In this document: positions 12,101-23,329 of the stretch, one piece after another
How positions within the stretch are numbered: the stretch's first letter is position 1
How the letters are laid out: each line of letters begins with the position of its first letter
Assembly (NCBI GenBank): GCA_025766275.1
Contig: JAFKAC010000005.1
Coordinates: 1,178,001-1,242,000 of the forward strand
Reading direction: 5' to 3'
DNA: 64,000 bases
Origin: Lactarius indigo
Taxonomy: Eukaryota; Basidiomycota; Agaricomycetes; Russulales; Russulaceae
Notes under the pieces: model-generated
What the model saw: only the letters and a program-made list of their open reading frames with translations
Told to the model about the DNA's origin: nothing
Databases searched by the model: none
Position numbers and translations under genes: made by a program

Positions 12101-12729
12101 CCTAGAGTTCCTTTTCGTGTCTAAGGGACCTATCAACCACTCAAAGCAATTGAGAACGAAAGTTAACACACTTTGATAGGATAATTAAAGTCGGTCTGCG
12201 AGAGTGTGTGCAAAGACGGAAGCGATGGACGCGGCGCAAATGCCGGACGCGTATAAGCGGGGCGGAGTTGTCGCCCACTGACAGGCAGACCAGTGGGACT
12301 TGAAGCCGACCTGCACTGGACAGGCGGAGGTGACGAAGATGGTGACATGACAGGGGACGACGGTTCAGTCGCCAAAGGCGAGCGCGGTTGCTTGGCAGAC
12401 GTCCTTCTGGAGAGCGACGTCTGCCGAGAATGCAACGGGGAAGTGGGAGACCCATAGTGAGGCTGTAGAGGACGTGCACCAGAATGGTTCGCGAAGGGAT
12501 CATCGTCGAGTAAGAAATCGGGTGGAGGAGAGTGTCGCGATGAGGCCAACGACGCGGCCTCATACTGAGGGGACAATGTGGGAATGTGATCGCTGCCATG
12601 AGAGGACGACGACGATCGTGCACGCGTGGAGGAGCGGGGAGATTCGGAGGTGTCGGAAAGTGAGGGAAGAGGGTATAATAAAAAAGGAGGTATAAGTATA
12701 GACGATAAAGAGGCGCGCTTTTTCGGCAT
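9190..12729 (-). CDS. RA-PH domain adaptor protein with long disordered N-terminus
   Basis: The start at 12729 opens MPKKRASLSS and leads through a Ser/Pro-rich segment. An intron then joins YPIK to TRKGTLGARL and the large central exon (to about 10003). That exon is low complexity: Ser runs, acidic patches, and a Gly/Arg/Asn/Gln-rich stretch near 11200-11330. The conserved part is at the C-terminus. A Ras-association-like region (QRVFVVDLQRFNTLTMSPST, KEVIDVLERQGQLANW, GGWMLFEVSQDFGMERPIRH) is followed directly by a PH domain (SKRWLELREQGLWLSKKDN-like start, PPKPYVFAVKSTDNLSFF, DYVHVFCCSEKDGNKWMESV). The gene ends FEPGSLLAKR. RA followed by PH is the core order of animal Mig10/RIAM/lamellipodin and Grb7-type adaptors, which link Ras-family GTPases to actin. 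A role in Ras-dependent polarity here is inference. Convergent with Pob3. Confidence 0.75.
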
Positions 12730-14068
12730 CCTGTACTCTTGTTGGGTATACGCTAGGTAGTCTTGTTCGGGGTCTAAATAAAGGGGACCTGCATCGAATT
12801 CGGAGGTCGGCGTGTTGCAGAGAGGTGGTGAAGACGGCGGGGTAGATAGGACGGACGAACGAGCGGACTAGAAAATAAGGGATGGTGAGTGAATAGAACG
12901 TAAGATATCGCAAACGCATTTGTGGGGCATGATGACGAGAAAGACGCGCAAGACGCGGATGTAGACGCACGGCGTGGGAACTGGACGAGAAAGGAACGAA
13001 GAAAAGGAGAATTCCGAAGGCAAAGAAAGAGAAAAAGTACACACGGAGGAAGACGTGTCAAGGGCACAGCGGGGGGATTCCCACTTGTTCGGGATAATAT
13101 TGAAAGGACCGTCAAATGGCTGACCAAGGTGAAAGTGTATCGGGACCAAGGGAGGGCTGATCAAAGGTGGTCGTCGAAAGGGTGAAAAGGATATGAGCTA
13201 GGGGGTATCAGTGAACGAAGCTGTGCATGCGTACCCTATATCCTCCGGGGGTAGGTGGACGTCCATATTCTAAGGTCAACTGTGGGCCAAAAAAGTCCGA
13301 AACACCGAATGGATCAGCTTCTTCAACAAGCTGACTAATCACGACCCCGTAGCTAAGCAACAACCACCGCTCAACCATCTTTCCCCAGAATCACCGCTCG
13401 TCATTCATTATTTTCCACATCCACAACAATTCGCATGCGTTCTATAGATATACCACTTACTGTAGATTTTTGCTTTCGTTGCACTACCTCAAAACACAGC
13501 TGGCATTTATTGCCAAGTCTATTACTTACGTCAAGACTGGCAGACTCTCGGCTAACTCCAGCACAGAGCATCTCCTTTGGTCTCAATCCAATCAGCTCCT
13601 CAGGGTCAGTCGTTGAAGATTTCACTTGTCATATCCTCCGTTGTTATAAGGACGGCTACATACTTTCCCCGCGACGCCACCGATGGCCCCACAGCGCGAG
13701 GGAGAGTGTGCCGTCATCCTGCCACTGTGTGTCCCCACCAAAGTTTCACACTGGAGGCGCCAGGGATATATTTATCTACTTTTGGTCCACTGATGGGGGA
13801 AGGGGGGACGGAATACTCTTGCCAGCGCACAGCATCTTGCACCTTTGGAAGCGCTGATCTCCATCTATCAGTACTGTACGTACCTTGGATGAAATGGTGA
13901 TTGTGAGGGGAAAGAAAGGGAAAAAAAAAAAAACGTAGATCACATAACAATGTACTGGTATAGTAGTTGAAAGTTGAACTCTTCTCCGACGCGGGATACA
14001 GTGCAGTACCAAAAGTCGGGCGCAGGACCCTGCCCTCGTTGATGCTGTCTCCGCCTTGTGCCCTATAG
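12730..14068. other. Long divergent intergenic region, no gene seen
   Basis: About 1.3 kb between the start codons of the RA-PH gene and the DCAF4-like gene. The half near the RA-PH gene is asymmetric in base content (purine-rich on the plus strand, pyrimidine-rich on the RA-PH sense strand), typical of a long fungal 5' UTR. An A13 run lies near 13920. Open frames on both strands have no protein-like character. It is much longer than the other divergent spacers in this window. Confidence 0.5.
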
Positions 14069-15877
14069 ATGCCAAAAGAACTTCCGGGATTCTATTTCGA
14101 TGCAGAGAAAAATCGCTACTTCCCTTCGTCCTCCAAACCAGACGGGAAAGCCCGAGCTACTACTCAACAACACACTCCCAAACCATTATCATTACCCAAG
14201 TCGCTTTCGCAGACACATCACCGCTCTCCAAGCGTCTGGCATGCCATCCACCGGTTACGTCTCGCGAAACATCAAAGGGAGAGGATATCTGCTACTCAGT
14301 TTGTGTTGCTAGCGACTAGTTGTCCCAATTCTTAAGATGCGTCAGTCAAGTGATGACGGCCCAGCTCGCAGCCACAAGGGCATATCAGGCCATACCTGTA
14401 CCTGTGTACCCTGGGCAAACCCTCACTGCTTTTGCCGTGCGTTTTCGATTTGAAAATTCCATGCTCGCAGACAATGAAATGCTTGCTGGCAGGCTGGAAC
14501 TTACGACAGTAAGGTGTGGGCACTTGCTGGTGACAGCTATGGTGTCATACATGCATTCGATCCTTCGCCAATCGGGGATTTTTTGTCGGTACCGGAACAT
14601 ACTTTCCAACATTCATGGACCCGAGCATACCAACTTGACTCCCAGGTGCATACCAGAGCATGCGAGTTGAACATTCGTCATTCTGACAACGCATAGATCT
14701 CTTCCATTTGTTCCTCAGATTCTCGATGGGTGTGAGCTCGTAACCTTGTTGTTCTACCGGCCCCAAGGTTTACCGTATTGCAGTGCAACCTCGTTTAGCT
14801 CCTCGATCCTTATCCATGACTTACCTTCGAGTCGGTGAGAACTCCGGATACATCGCAGTCTGGCGTCCCCTCTGACCCCTGTGGCTTGCATGAAAGTACG
14901 GTGAGGTTGTCACCTTCACCTCATTTAGCGTGCGACATCTGGACAAGCAATCTGCGGGACCGCAGTCTTGTGTTAGGTGCAGCTAGGCTACTCTTTGATT
15001 TTGTGTCCTAAATCTCACAGGAGATGCCAGGTGTGCGACAACACGCCTTACTCATGCAAGATTTGGAGAGTTTGAGGGATGCTCAGCGCCTCGAGACCCA
15101 GAGCGATGTCTTCGCACTCCATCAAGAGGAGGTGTGTCTATAACCATATACCTTGTGGATAAAAATAGGTATAACCCCGGTACCCGATCAGAGCCTCGTG
15201 TACACCGGCTCTCGCAATGGCTCTATCAGACGCTTCGACACTCGTACACGGGCACCGGGGCCAACTTTACTTAGCGAAGTGTTTACCAAGTCGTCCGATT
15301 CTATAACATACTTGAACGTCATTATGGACTGGCAGCTCCTGGTTAGCACCATCCGCGGAACCGTACGTCGGAAATTCTGTCCCTATTCCTGTGACCCTTG
15401 CGAGGATGGCTCACAGTCATCCCCAATCCGACTAGATCGAAATTTTTGATGTCCGTTACCTGCAGGGGTCGCGTCCACTTTTGGCGCTGCTTGGGCATGT
15501 TAACTCATATCAACCTAAACTCGTAAGTGCCACCCCCCTCTGAAAAACTCCGCAAGACCCTTTCTGGTGTTTCTCCCCCTCAGCCTCATGCTATCACCCC
15601 ATCCCAAAGCCACCTTTTCGCTGCGGGTCTGGATGGCCGCATTCGTGGATGGTCCCTTCTCACCGGAGAGCCTCTTTCATCTCCCGCCGTCTCTCCATTT
15701 TCTACCATGGAGATTCCCGGCCATCAAATGCACGCCGTAGACACCCCGACCTCGCCATTTTCCGTAATATTTGAAGAGCTGATCACCTCACTTGAGATCA
15801 CACAGGTCAGACATGAATTATGTTTATTTGCTACGTCAGGATCCGGGTTACATAGATTTATTCTTGGACGACCTTAG
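14069..15877 (+). CDS. DCAF4-like WD40 repeat protein
   Basis: The N-terminus MPKELPGFYFDAEKNRYFP matches the LPGFYxDxEKNRYF signature of DCAF4 (WDR21), a substrate-receptor candidate of CUL4-DDB1 ubiquitin ligases. Downstream, several short exons carry degenerate WD blades: VWALAGDSYGVIHAFDPSP; ILDGCELVTLLFYRPQGLPY; SLVYTGSRNGSIRRFDTRTR; WQLLVSTIRGT then IEIFDVR; and SHLFAAGLDGRIRGWSLLTG. The last exon ends with HELCLFATSGSGLHRFILGRP and a stop at 15875. Blade identity is poor between about 14330 and 15150, where exon boundaries are uncertain; I could not close the frame across every junction. WD proteins of this type usually sit in the nucleus or cytoplasm as scaffolds. Convergent with the homeodomain gene. 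Confidence 0.72.
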
Positions 15878-16594
15878 GTGGAAGGTAAGGAAGTTAATTA
15901 TGGTGTTGGCCAGTGTGGTTACTAGTAATCCTAAAGTTCGGTGCTACATAAGTTTTGTACCACGAAACGCACGGAAATGTAAAAATCAAAAACCCTTTGA
16001 CGATGAGGTGCAAGCAAAACATGACGTACGCCGGTAGAGCACGCTGTGTCATAGGAATCGATAGATACGCGCCAGTTCACATGCCAAAACAGGCGCTAAG
16101 CCGCCTGGGCACCCTCTTTTTTGCTGTGCATATTTCCATCTTCCGAAGATGGCTGGGATATCCGAGTAGATCAGGGACACTCCACCTGAATGTGTGGAGA
16201 AAGAGGAGAGTCAGGGATGTCAATATTTAACATTGAAGATCGAGTATTTTATGCGACGCAGTACTATGGCTGTTAGCAAAAAGAGACGTTCAACACGCCC
16301 TAGACAACCAGCTTGCCATCCCGTGCGCCTCTGGGTAGACAACTCGGAGAAGCCTCGCCGGTGAATCTAGTTCACACAGTCCCGAATTCCGAATGGAGTG
16401 GTGGTGCATCGTCATCGGACGGATCTTAAAAAAAAGGACACTTGACAACAAATTCGTTGGGGTGAACTACTACTCGTCCGTACTGCTACTAAGTTAGACT
16501 GAACATGCCTGGGATAAGTTTGGGCGTTGTGCCCTTGCCAAGCCACATAGACGCATGAGTCTACTGTAGTGCCGAGAAGTTTGCACAGAAATGC
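15878..16594. other. Convergent intergenic region, no gene seen
   Basis: About 700 bp between two stop codons. It holds A-rich and T-rich runs expected of 3' UTRs (for example the A8 run near 16430) and no protein-like open frame. Nothing further is visible. Confidence 0.5.
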
Positions 16595-17852
16595 CTACTT
16601 GAGCTCGTCAGGGTCAGATGCGCCCTGGTTGCCTTGCCCGATCAGAATAACATCTGGGGACTGGGCTTGCCTCGCCCGCGACAAGTTCTTCACGAAAAAC
16701 GAGCGGGCGCTGCGCTCTAACGTGAGTATATCTTCCCATGTGGCCAAGAACGAGACAGGCGTAGCGCTGGCCAGCGATGCCGCCGCAACGCCGGGACCAC
16801 ATAGCTCTCCTCCAGGCGGAGAAAGGGGGGTACCGCGGAGGATGCTATTGCGCCCGCCGATAGAATGATCGTCTTCATCGAACAGAAGCCCGTATATGCT
16901 CGGAAGCGGAACGAGAGATGGCTGAGACGGGACAAGAGTGGGGACTGAGCGGTCAGGATGCAGGAACGCCGAAGCTGGCCACGAGCCATGTGCAGCATGA
17001 TATTTAGGGTATACTGGAACCACAGACTGAGGGCCGCCGAAAGTTGCGTGAATTTGTGGGGACTCGTGCGAAGTATGAGAGCCGCAAGAGCTGGGTTGCG
17101 GACCTGAGAGCAAGCTGCCTGAAGAACTGGCGTGCTGGAGGGAAGAGGCAAAATCATGGCCCAGGCCGGTTCCGCAAGAGTCTACAGTGCGTTGGGAATG
17201 CAGCAAAGCCGAGGGCGACTCAGAAACACGAACCAAGCGTGCACCGTGCGGCGAAGAGTAAAATACGCGATTTTTTGTTTGTAGGTCCGGATCGGGAACT
17301 AGAACTAGATCCGCGGCGCCGGGAAGTTCCCTGGTCGACGAGCGGTTTTTACGGGTGATAGACGGTCTCACACTTTCTGAGACGGTATTGTCTCCGACAT
17401 CGGACTGGTAGAGAAGAGAGGGGTCTTCCGCAGTGCCCGGTGGCGTGCATGTCGAGCATGGCACTATCGCTTCTGCAAGGCCATCCAACTTCGGGGAGTC
17501 AGTCTCGTAAGCAGTTGCGGCGACAATCGGGGTCGCAGAAGGTGCACCCTTGGCCGTGGCCCCGGTTTTCTTCTTAGAAACACCGTTAGCCTTCTTGAAC
17601 CAGCTGGAAATCCACTTGATATCGCTGCAAGTGTGTCAAAGTTCTTACGGTAAGTGGGCCGAGCCCGCCGAAACTAGAGACCACTCACAGGCCCGTCTGC
17701 ATGGCTAGCGACCTCCTCTGCTCGAGGCTTGGGTGAGTCGAGGGTTGTTTCTGCTGCCATTCCCAAAGGATCCTTAGTTGCCAATCCTCCACCGAAAAGC
17801 CAGACTCTCTGCGCTTATGAGAGGGTTTCGGCCGTCTGGAGTATGAAGACAT
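16595..17852 (-). CDS. Divergent homeodomain-like protein
   Basis: The first exon (17852 to about 17690) opens MSSYSRRPKPSHKRRESGFS and leads into a homeodomain-like three-helix pattern: EDWQLRILWEWQQKQPSTHP, LEQRRSLAMQTGL, then across a GTGAGT intron IKWISSWFKKANG followed by basic VSKKK. The WF pair of recognition helix 3 is present, but the position normally occupied by invariant Asn51 is Lys, and the usual Arg53 is Asn. The remaining roughly 300 residues are Ser/Pro-rich and disordered with no known domain. The protein ends GASDPDELK. It could be a DNA-binding regulator with altered specificity or one that has lost DNA contact. Basidiomycete mating-type HD proteins are longer and occur in divergent HD1/HD2 pairs, which is not seen here. 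The start is the first ATG giving the basic leader. Confidence 0.6.
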
Positions 17853-18042
17853 GAACGTGAATGAAACCTTTCGTGCTACTGAAACGCCAGACCCGAACGT
17901 CTTATTCTGCCAACTCACGTGCAGTCACGGGTCTGGTTATGGTAAAGAATTCTGCTAATATGGCTACAGGTAACCGCCAGTGTAAGCAGACGGGGAAATG
18001 ACGAGACTACGTGTACAGATAAATCGCTCAGACCACCACCAT

Positions 18043-19712
18043 CTACCACCTCCCTAAAACCCTCCCGACAGCCCACACACATCCGCCAGCACCAATGGGT
18101 AAGACCAAGACCCAGGCAACGACATCCCACGCCAGACGACGGCCGAGCCTTCTCCGCTGGAGGCTGCGTTCTTTTCGCCGTAAAAGCTCATCACCCTCAC
18201 CAGCTTCGCCAACTTCGGCACGTGAGAGTGAGGTGGGTAGTACGATAGATAGCGGCCGCTTGAAGTAATGTACAGTAATGTGCAAAATAGCTAGAAAACA
18301 ATTCAATATGCTGTGCTGTGGGGACTACAAAGAAAACTTACCAGGAAGAACATATGTACTCAATAACGAGAGAACAAGTAAGGCATCTCCAAGGACAGCA
18401 GTAACGTTACTTGGCAGTGCCGACAATGCAATAACGGCAGCGTAAATAGCAATTTTAGATAGTGTTGAATTGGTTGTGCGGCGTATTGCACGCGGCAAAG
18501 GGGTAGTTGGGATAGTGATCAGTATTGCGGGTATGATCAGTATAAGGTTGGCTGCACTCGAAGTGGCTATAAGCGCATTTTCTCCCTGGCCTGGAGTGCT
18601 CTGCATTTCAAACTTGTGAAATTTGTTTCAAAGAGGAACAGAAGGGTGCTTACGGATGAATTATCCGACAGAGCAAACAGACAGAAGGGTAATACAAGTG
18701 CAACAGCGACTGCAACACTAGCGGCGATCAACGCTCTGAAGGAACGGCGACGAGGTCGCTTCGCAACTGTCGGAGGCACAGAACCTCGGAGAGCGGCATA
18801 GAGAGGAAGTGTCCATGACGACGAGAAAACAAAGGCGGTTGAGGCTACTGAGATGGTAAAAAAGAGATACTACGAGAATTCGTGGGCAGCACTTAACTGA
18901 TTCCCTGCCAAAGGATGCCAAAGGATTCCCAATGAAGACCTGTATACGACGTCCCTTTAATGCGAGCATGTAACACAGCGCCCAGCCATGTCAGATAAGC
19001 CAGAAGGGATGTCAAAGTCGCGAATATAATGCGCTTCGCGGAAAGCGATGGTGCTGCATACAGAGGAAGTAATGAAGAGTCAGGGCACTCGTGACGAGCC
19101 CTCGAGCGATGGTTTGAAAGCGTGAGGGAACGAAGGGAAGGAGCGCATCCACTGAGGCTGTGACGGGTGAGCTTTTTGAGCTATAAGGCATGAAAATGCA
19201 TATAACGAACCACGAAGATAGACAGAAGCGAGAAGAATCCGCAGGGTAGAGGTGCCAACCCTCACGATAACGCGAAGGAGAACCGTGTACGTGCCTTGCC
19301 TCCACCTCGCGCAAGAATATCTAGGATGACCTCTTCCGTGTCCGTTTGGCGAAGATACCTGGCTAGCAGATACCACATTTGACGGGTGAGCGCGGCGAAA
19401 AGAGCGCACACAATTAACGTTAGGGATGGTGTGAGAAAGCGGGGTGTCGCTAAACGCTAAAAACATAGGTCCTGACTTGAGATATGGAACAGAAAGATAA
19501 AGCAAAACGAGTGTGGGGGAAAGAGGTGGGATAGTAGATGCATTGAGGCGGTCGAGTCGCGCAGAAAAATCGTCCGACATTTCATCGTCGCTCGAAAAAT
19601 CCAGCTCCTCGTTTAGAGAGTCAACATCATTGACAAGGACCAACTCCGGAGGAGGTTGTGGGCTGACAAGGCCCTCTGTTGAGCTAGTGGACGAACGCCT
19701 GCTAGAAGACAT
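18043..19712 (-). CDS. Multi-pass membrane protein, possible amino-acid-transporter-like, unassigned
   Basis: Starts MSSSRRSSTSSTEGLV, with an acidic cytosolic N-terminus (DDEMSDDFSARLDRLN), then about nine to ten hydrophobic segments. Clear ones are SLTLIVCALFAALTRQMWYL, IARGLVTSALTLHYFL, RLLTSLLAYLTWLGAVLH, ALIAASVAVAVALVLPFCLF, NLILIIPAILITIP, IAIYAAVIALSALPSN and the final LAWDVVAWVLVLPIGAGG. A basic loop near the C-terminus (LLRRKERSLQRRRLGRRL) suggests a cytosolic loop. The layout resembles amino acid/auxin permease-type transporters of fungal vacuoles, but no diagnostic motif is visible, so the family is not claimed. Several short introns; one with the weak donor GTTTTG near 19510 is needed to join the acidic N-terminus to the first membrane span. 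An in-frame ATG at 19754 would add 14 residues. Confidence 0.6.
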
Positions 19713-19997
19713 AGTGTGCGGCGGAAAACCTGGCCAACATCTTCCGATTGACACCGAAAGCGAGTGATACAGGATTATCTAATCTTTTCAAACATGTGAC
19801 GTATTCCGAATTCGTTTACTCTCGTTATGAAAACTGGCGTAACACCAAGCGTAACACAACCAACAAAATAGAACTCATGCATCATTTCGTGAGGAAAACA
19901 GACCATTTAGAAATTTCAAACTTCCTGAACGCCCTGGCTACTCGAAGGAAGCGTACTCTCCACACTCTTGTTGTGTGCGATGTTACGACGGGCGGCT

Positions 19998-21361
19998 TCA
20001 TTCCTGAATGACCAACGTCAAATCCCGGACAATATGCGGCAGAAACGTAGTTACGCACGGGTAATTAATGGGGCTCTCTGGACCAAGGTAGATGAAGACG
20101 TCATAGACGAAGCAGGCGACCACTCCTCCGGAGAAGGAGCCGAGAATGGGGGACCAAAGCCAATACTGACTCCTGTAGTTGAATACTACATAAAAAATAG
20201 AGTTAGAGACGGCAATTGAATAGCTGAAAAGAGCTGTACCCTGTCGCCCATATCCGACCATCGCGGTCATGATGCGAGGTCCCAAGTCACGCGCGGGGTT
20301 AATAGCGAAACCTACAACGATGATTAGAATGGATGGGGCCGAAGGTAATTAAAAACGTGCCCGTTTGCATGCCGAACGACGTGCCAATACCGAGGATGGT
20401 GAGGAACACGATCAGAGGAACGAAAGCCAGCCGGCGTAGCATTTCTCTTGTCGGTGACCGCGAACACTACCAACAACAGAATAAAGGTACCAATAAACTT
20501 TCGCCCCGTTAGTTGTGAAATTTCGTAATGCCGCCACTAAATACTTACTTCGTCAAAGAAGCAATTTGCTGCAGGCATGTAATTGAGCTGCACAACTGGT
20601 GAGATGACTCGCGCTGGGGTGTACATGCCACTAACCGCAAAAGTCCCAAAGAGTGACCCAGTTTTCAGAGTGCGTACACCCTTCCCCCCCTCGACAATGT
20701 CGATGGCATGGAAGTAGTTACCAAAAACGATGATCGCCCCAAGCCAAGCTCCAATGAGTTGCCCAAGTACATATCCGGGAACTTTGCGCCATGGGAAGTC
20801 CCTAAAGATGGCAGAGCATACCGTAATCTGTACGTGTGTTTTAAGCTGAAGAACAACCATGCGGCCAAGAAAGGGAGCGTACTACAGGATTTACGTGTCC
20901 TCCAGAAACACCCCCAGAGACCCAGGCACCCAAGCCAACACCTATGTCGACGTTCCCTGATCAGAGGTATAGTGGAAGAAGAAGAAAAAAGACTGACCAC
21001 AAGCCCATCCAAGGGCCAGAGAGAGGTAATCGCCCTTTGGAGATGAGGCTACACCCGTGTTCGCACTGAGCACAACTTGACAGTTACCCGCAGTACCAAA
21101 AAGAGTAAGGATCATAGTTCCAAGCATCTCGGCAGCGGGCTCGCGTATTATTTCCCTGTCAGGCCCATAAGTATCCAAAGCCTGGGAATGGCATCAAGTA
21201 GCTGACCGAATCTTGGCCCAATTGTTTGGGTAGCGAGTGTAATAGTCTCGAGTTGCCAGAGCTTCAGCAGTCTCACCACTACGTTCTAGGGTTGCATTGT
21301 CGGTTTTCACTGCATCAATGCTGGAGCTATGGCGATGGGCGGATGGTTTCGCAGAAGACAT
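19998..21361 (-). CDS. Aquaglyceroporin (MIP family), with one apparent frame break
   Basis: A water/glycerol channel of the plasma membrane. The N-terminus [20 protein letters not shown] is followed by the first helix [20 protein letters not shown]. Half-helix loop B reads [11 protein letters not shown], so the first NPA box is NPV, then after an intron [20 protein letters not shown]. The fourth and fifth helices include [19 protein letters not shown] and [20 protein letters not shown]. Loop E is [13 protein letters not shown], where the Asp after NPAR marks the glyceroporin branch. The C-terminal part reads [20 protein letters not shown]. Between DKRNATP and the fifth helix (about 20425-20440) the frame must skip one base. 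The intron before loop E appears to use a GC donor (GCACGT). If the extra base is real the protein would be truncated before loop E. Confidence 0.8.
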
Positions 21362-23329
21362 GGTTAGCCCAGTGTGTGCAAGATGCTTTAGAGGAGGTGG
21401 GAGGAAGTTGGGTGAAGTGGACGATCTGGAAGGGCGTAAATAAGAGCATCCTAGGACCAGCGTTTTTATTCGAACCATAAGACAGTGTCACACCAAGATA
21501 ATGGACCAGCACGTAAGGACGAGAAGAGTCACGAACATTTTTCTCAGATCGGCTCATGGTCATGGCTGATCCATTAGCCGACCTTCGGGACACAGGCGAC
21601 GCTGGGGTTCCGAGTTGCTTGATCATGAGATGGTCTACGGCGCGCAGCGGCGTCAACACGTCTCAGAAGTTGGGTTCTTCTCACTTGGTAGTAGCTGGCA
21701 GGACAAATGACGCGCCACTTGAAGGAAGGATAATACATGATACCTTCCAAGAACACTCTTCAAGTAGATTTCAATCGGGCGGATTTGACTGGGGTGACCA
21801 CGGAAGACACCCGGTTTCAGGCACTCAAATGCCGGGCATGCATTAAATTGGCGCGGGTAGACGCATAGGGCATTACCATTCCCGAGCTGTGAAGTGTCAC
21901 AGGAGTGAAGGTATCGCAGCGACGAGAGCCCATAAGGACGTAGTGACTAAGTTAATTGTCAGTGTACAGCGCCCTCAGGTGGCCATGCGCAGTCAGGAAC
22001 ATACAGTATCAACCTACTTCCGCTCGTCACGGTCGACGATCTAGCGCCCGTAGACGCTCCACCAATGACCTTTTGCTACGCCTGCCAAACGTAACAAAAC
22101 CTCGTGCAATCCATAGAAGATTGAAATGTTTCTTCTGAGTGGCGTAATCTGAACATCCCTTTGGTATGGTCCCCCTGTACCATAGATGTCACGGCGCGGT
22201 CTCACACGAGTACTTGGACTTCTGGAACTCGAGAGGACTCCAGTACCACCATGTCGATATCTGAATGCTGATACCCGAACAAACCGCATTCGATGCAGGC
22301 CCACTGGGAATCGATAGCGGATTTGCACTTACCCAATCCATCGGCTGCGCCCAAAAATCTATAAGTTGCGGTTCTATGATTGGATTGTTATACTTACTGT
22401 AAAATGTCTTGCGCAAATCTCGACTCGGAGTGATCCGAGTTACGTTGAAAAAACTTGAAAGGTTTACCGCGGGCCTGCCTGAAGATTATTAAAATCCACT
22501 GGCATTGAGTCAATTGGGTAACGCAATGTCTCGATGTAACATTAACCTGTTCTAGAGTTGTTCATGCCCGGAGGAAGAGAACGTTGTTCGAATATTTCGG
22601 GCTTCGCGACGGATGATCGCTTACATACTGTGTCATAACAATGGTCAAACATCGCCCAGTCTTTCACTTTGAAGTTTTTCTGCATTACTGTATAGTTAAT
22701 TGAAATGAAAAAATGATGGTAAAATATGGTTGTTACCTTTTACAACCGCTTGGAACGTAAAATCTATCGGATAAAGTACAAGGAAATGGAACGCTAATGC
22801 AAAAACACGGTACAGTTGTTGACTGTAGAATGGAAACTAGAGCGGGACACAATCACTCATTCCCGAGATGAATTTCAATCGTCATCCTTGTCATCTTGAG
22901 CTGGCCGGTTCGGAATATGCTAGGCTGCTAATAGCCATGCTCTACGCTGACAGGATACCGTATTCCGCGGCATGGGTATTAGTTCGGACGACCACTTGCA
23001 TGGTGAGGGCACCAACTCAACCCAATATCTGGTCTTCAGTAGGGTTTAAACACGTGACAAGATCTCAGGTTGTTACGAAAGTTACGATACGATGTTCGTT
23101 CCCCATCAAGAATCTGTCTGACAGCGGAACGAGCCTCACCACACGGCACATTCCAGTAGCGGAAAGCGGGTGGGTCAGTAGAGCTTCAACTATCGCTGTT
23201 CCGAAAGCTCCGAAAATCACAATGTAAGGGTGCAGCCCGTCAGGGAATCTGCTGCATTGCGATCTTGGTAGGTAGGGTGCTCTCGGGGTGCATAAAATTG
23301 CGAATCGGAGATGGGAAGAAGACAATCAC
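21362..23329. other. Two-kilobase stretch without a confident gene
   Basis: Open frames here are short and interrupted. On the minus strand around 22190-22420 a stretch has a protein-like look (KYNNPIIEPQLIDFWAQPMD, GLFGYQHSDIDMVVLESSR) with a GTAAGT donor between the two parts, but its frame breaks soon after. It may be a decayed gene of unknown family. Another hydrophobic minus-strand fragment lies near 23100-23240 (HPYIVIFGAFGTAIVEALL). Neither can be assigned. The right end contains the 3' UTR of the GCFC-domain gene. Confidence 0.4.

Noticed and set aside
16595..17852. Identification of the homeodomain-like gene as a mating-type HD1/HD2 locus
   Set aside because: No divergent partner gene is present, the product is too short, the key Asn is absent, and neither flank carries the usual mitochondrial intermediate peptidase gene.
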